Assembly: GCA_946406115.1 (NCBI GenBank)
Contig: OX291543.1
Location: forward strand, 312,501-376,500
Direction: 5' to 3'
DNA from: Apoda limacodes
Lineage: Eukaryota > Arthropoda > Insecta > Lepidoptera > Limacodidae
DNA: 64,000 bases
Shown here piece by piece: positions 62,150 through 64,000 of the stretch. A program made the translations under genes and the position numbers. The notes beneath the pieces were generated by a model that was given only the letters and a program-made list of their open reading frames with translations, was not told where the DNA came from and did no database searches. Numbering within the stretch: the first letter of the stretch is position 1; each line of letters begins with the position of its first letter.

Positions 62150-64000
62150 TTAGAGATGCTTTGGCATTACGATACCATCGAATACCAGTTTCCATGCCAA
62201 AACTGTGTGATAGCTGCAGTAATAACGACTTCGATGTAGATCATGCTAATTCGAATGATTAAAAAAAAACATCTACCCGCACAGTGGCTTACCGATGAAA
62301 TTAAACAGATGATGGTTAAAAGAAATCGTGCTAAAGTTAAATTTAAAACCAACCCTTGTGAAAGCAACCTTGCTAAGTATAAACTCCTGAGAAATCGCTG
62401 CAATAGAATGTGTAGAGATGCACAACGACGCTATATCCATAAATCCGTTGAAAACGGTGATCCAGCAAAAATCTGGAAATTTCTTAAGTCATTAGGAGTT
62501 GGTTAGACTAATAGTATTCCCCTTTCTCATGATATTGATGTCAATCTTCTTAATCAACACTTTTCTTCCAATGTTGCTATTGAAGGCAACAAAAAAATAA
62601 ATACGCTGAACTCACTTTCCTTAAAACCAACTCCTGACTTTCCTCCGTTTTTACTTAGTCGATTTTCTGATTTTGATGTTAAGAAGAGCATTATCGCTAT
62701 ATCTTCTAACGCTGTGGGGAGTGACTGCATTAGCCGTAACATGATCCTTCCTATCCTTGACATTATTATTCCTATCATCACAAATATCCTTAATCACTCT
62801 ATTGCCTCTGGCGAATTTCCAGGTTCCTGGAAAGATTTATTAATTATTCCCTTGCCGAAAAAAGCAAATCCTGTCTGTTATTCCGATTATCGTCCCATAT
62901 CCATCTTACCATTCCTTTCTAAAGTTCTTGAACGTCTTGTTCATGAACAGCTGTGTCATTTCCTCACTAAAAATAACTTACTAAATCCCCTTTAATCTGG
63001 TTTTCGTCCTGGACATAGGACGGTTACTGCACTTGTCAAAATCTCTGATGACATTCGTCTCGGTATAGAAAACAGAAAAGTCACAGTGCTAACACTATTA
63101 GATTTTAGCAACGCCTTTAACACTGTTGACTTTGAAATACTACTTTCACTTTTAAGGTCTCTTAACATATCTCCAACAGCAATCGACTGGTTTCAAAGTT
63201 ACTTGCGTGGGCGCCGGCAGCGGATCAAGGTTGATGATTCCAGTGGTTTTCTCCACTTGGTGCTACACCAATGCTGGTGTCCCGCAAGGTGGCGTGTTGT
63301 CTCCACTTCTCTTTGCTATTTTCATTAATAATATAACATCTAATTTATCTTCTCTCTACCATCTATATGCAGACGATCTTCAAATATATACTCAGGCTCC
63401 AGTTTGTGAACTAAGAAGTGCAGTTGCGATTATAAATAACGATCTTGCTCGCATTATGGATTGGAGTACCTCTTACGGTCTAAACGTAAATCCAAATAAA
63501 ACGCAACTTATCATTGTGGGTACTTCAAGAATGATATCTAAGATTAATTTACAAAATCTTCCTAAAGTGAGTATTAATGGAACAGTCATTCCATATAGCG
63601 AGGCTGTAAAAAACTTGGGCATCATCATAGACCAGACATTTTCGTGGGAACCACAATTAAAAGAAGTTAGCAGAAAAATATTTGCTACAGCTAAATCCAT
63701 TAGCAGATTGCGTAACTTCTTGCCCATTGCCACTGAAATTGCACTGGCTAAATCACTACTGCTACCTGTCCTTGATTATGCGGATGCTAGCTATCTTGAC
63801 CTTACTGAGGAGCAATTAAATAAGCTTGAGCGACTCCAGAACCTATGTATTAGATACATATTTGGTTTACGTAAATATGATCATATATCCGAATTTCGAT
63901 TAAAACTCAAGTCGCTCCCAATTCGCCTTCGCAGGAATACTCATTTTCTGTTTCTTCTCCACAACGTACTGTTTAATCCGTCTACTCCGTTATACTTGAA
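62150..64000 (+). mobile_element. Jockey-superfamily LINE, runs off the right edge
   Basis: Linker region: HLPAQWLTDEIKQMMVKRNR and LLRNRCNRMCRDAQRRYIHK. RT: SSNAVGSDCISRNMILPILD, YSDYRPISILPFLSKVLERL, SGFRPGHRTVTALVKISDDI, LLDFSNAFNTVDFEILLSLL, GVPQGGVLSPLLF-like text split by a frameshift at ~63,270, then HLYADDLQIYTQ with the catalytic Asp pair. Downstream, KNLGIIIDQTFSWEPQLKEV and LLLPVLDYADASYLDLTEEQ continue open to the window end. Breaks seen: stops at 62,504 and 62,993 and one frameshift, so a fairly young but inactive copy. Confidence 0.88.

Overview
The window is AT-rich, intron-bearing eukaryotic DNA packed with insect-type transposable elements. The mixture (RTE, jockey/CR1-group and Daphne-like LINEs, BEL/Pao, Tc1/mariner, hAT-like and Helitron-like repeats) is what I expect of a lepidopteran. 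This assignment rests on repeat types recognised by eye, not on a database search. I see no complete host gene, only isolated open stretches flanked by splice signals, all on the minus strand (179-303, ~29.8-32.2 kb, 34.57-34.81 kb).

The most interesting part is 9.4-26 kb. It holds two decayed copies of an adintovirus/Maverick-Polinton type element. Element 1 (9,450-15,282, all minus strand) reads in order: packaging ATPase, conserved coiled-coil-type protein, 'DKFG' protein fused by deletion to an rve integrase with a C-terminal chromodomain, hydrophobic virion core protein, adenovirus-like maturation protease, penton-like protein, a short linker ORF, hexon-like major capsid protein and a small conserved ORF. 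Element 2 (~18.4-25.97 kb) has the ATPase, coiled-coil and DKFG genes on the minus strand and the phospholipase A2-core, protease, penton, linker and hexon genes on the plus strand. To their left it carries extra plus-strand genes of unknown or uncertain role. Both are disrupted by stops, frameshifts and deletions; the element 2 penton ORF is intact. Three plus-strand ORFs without recognisable relatives lie between or beside them (15,801; 17,913; 18,567). A third fragment at 33.1-33.7 kb matches the N-terminal region of Polinton-type DNA polymerase B proteins.

Layout of the rest. 0-2.8 kb: one candidate exon, a LINE 3' fragment and minisatellites. 2.68-7.24 kb: a DDE transposon split by a Daphne-like LINE with an uninterrupted 988-codon ORF. 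7.2-9.1 kb: three short tandem arrays and an RTE 3' end. 16.2-17.3 kb: an RTE copy. 26-28.3 kb: Helitron-like and LINE fragments. 28.3-34.9 kb: dispersed repeats and candidate exons. 35-37.7 kb: a CR1/jockey-like LINE. 38.0-40.0 kb: a Tc1/mariner element with recognisable inverted repeats and a nested hAT-like MITE. 41.0-43.4 kb: a second RTE copy. 43.9-49.1 kb: a ~1-kb-arm inverted repeat enclosing a third Daphne-like LINE. 49.6-59.2 kb: a LINE split by a complete but dead BEL/Pao element (5-bp target duplication) and by a Helitron-like insert. 59.2-64 kb: SINE, transposase and reverse-transcriptase fragments and a further LINE running off the end.

Functionally this is a transposon and viral-fossil graveyard. 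Genes work together only in the sense of belonging to the same elements: capsid, protease, packaging and integration for the adintovirus-like copies; gag-protease-RT-RNaseH-integrase for BEL/Pao; endonuclease-RT for the LINEs.
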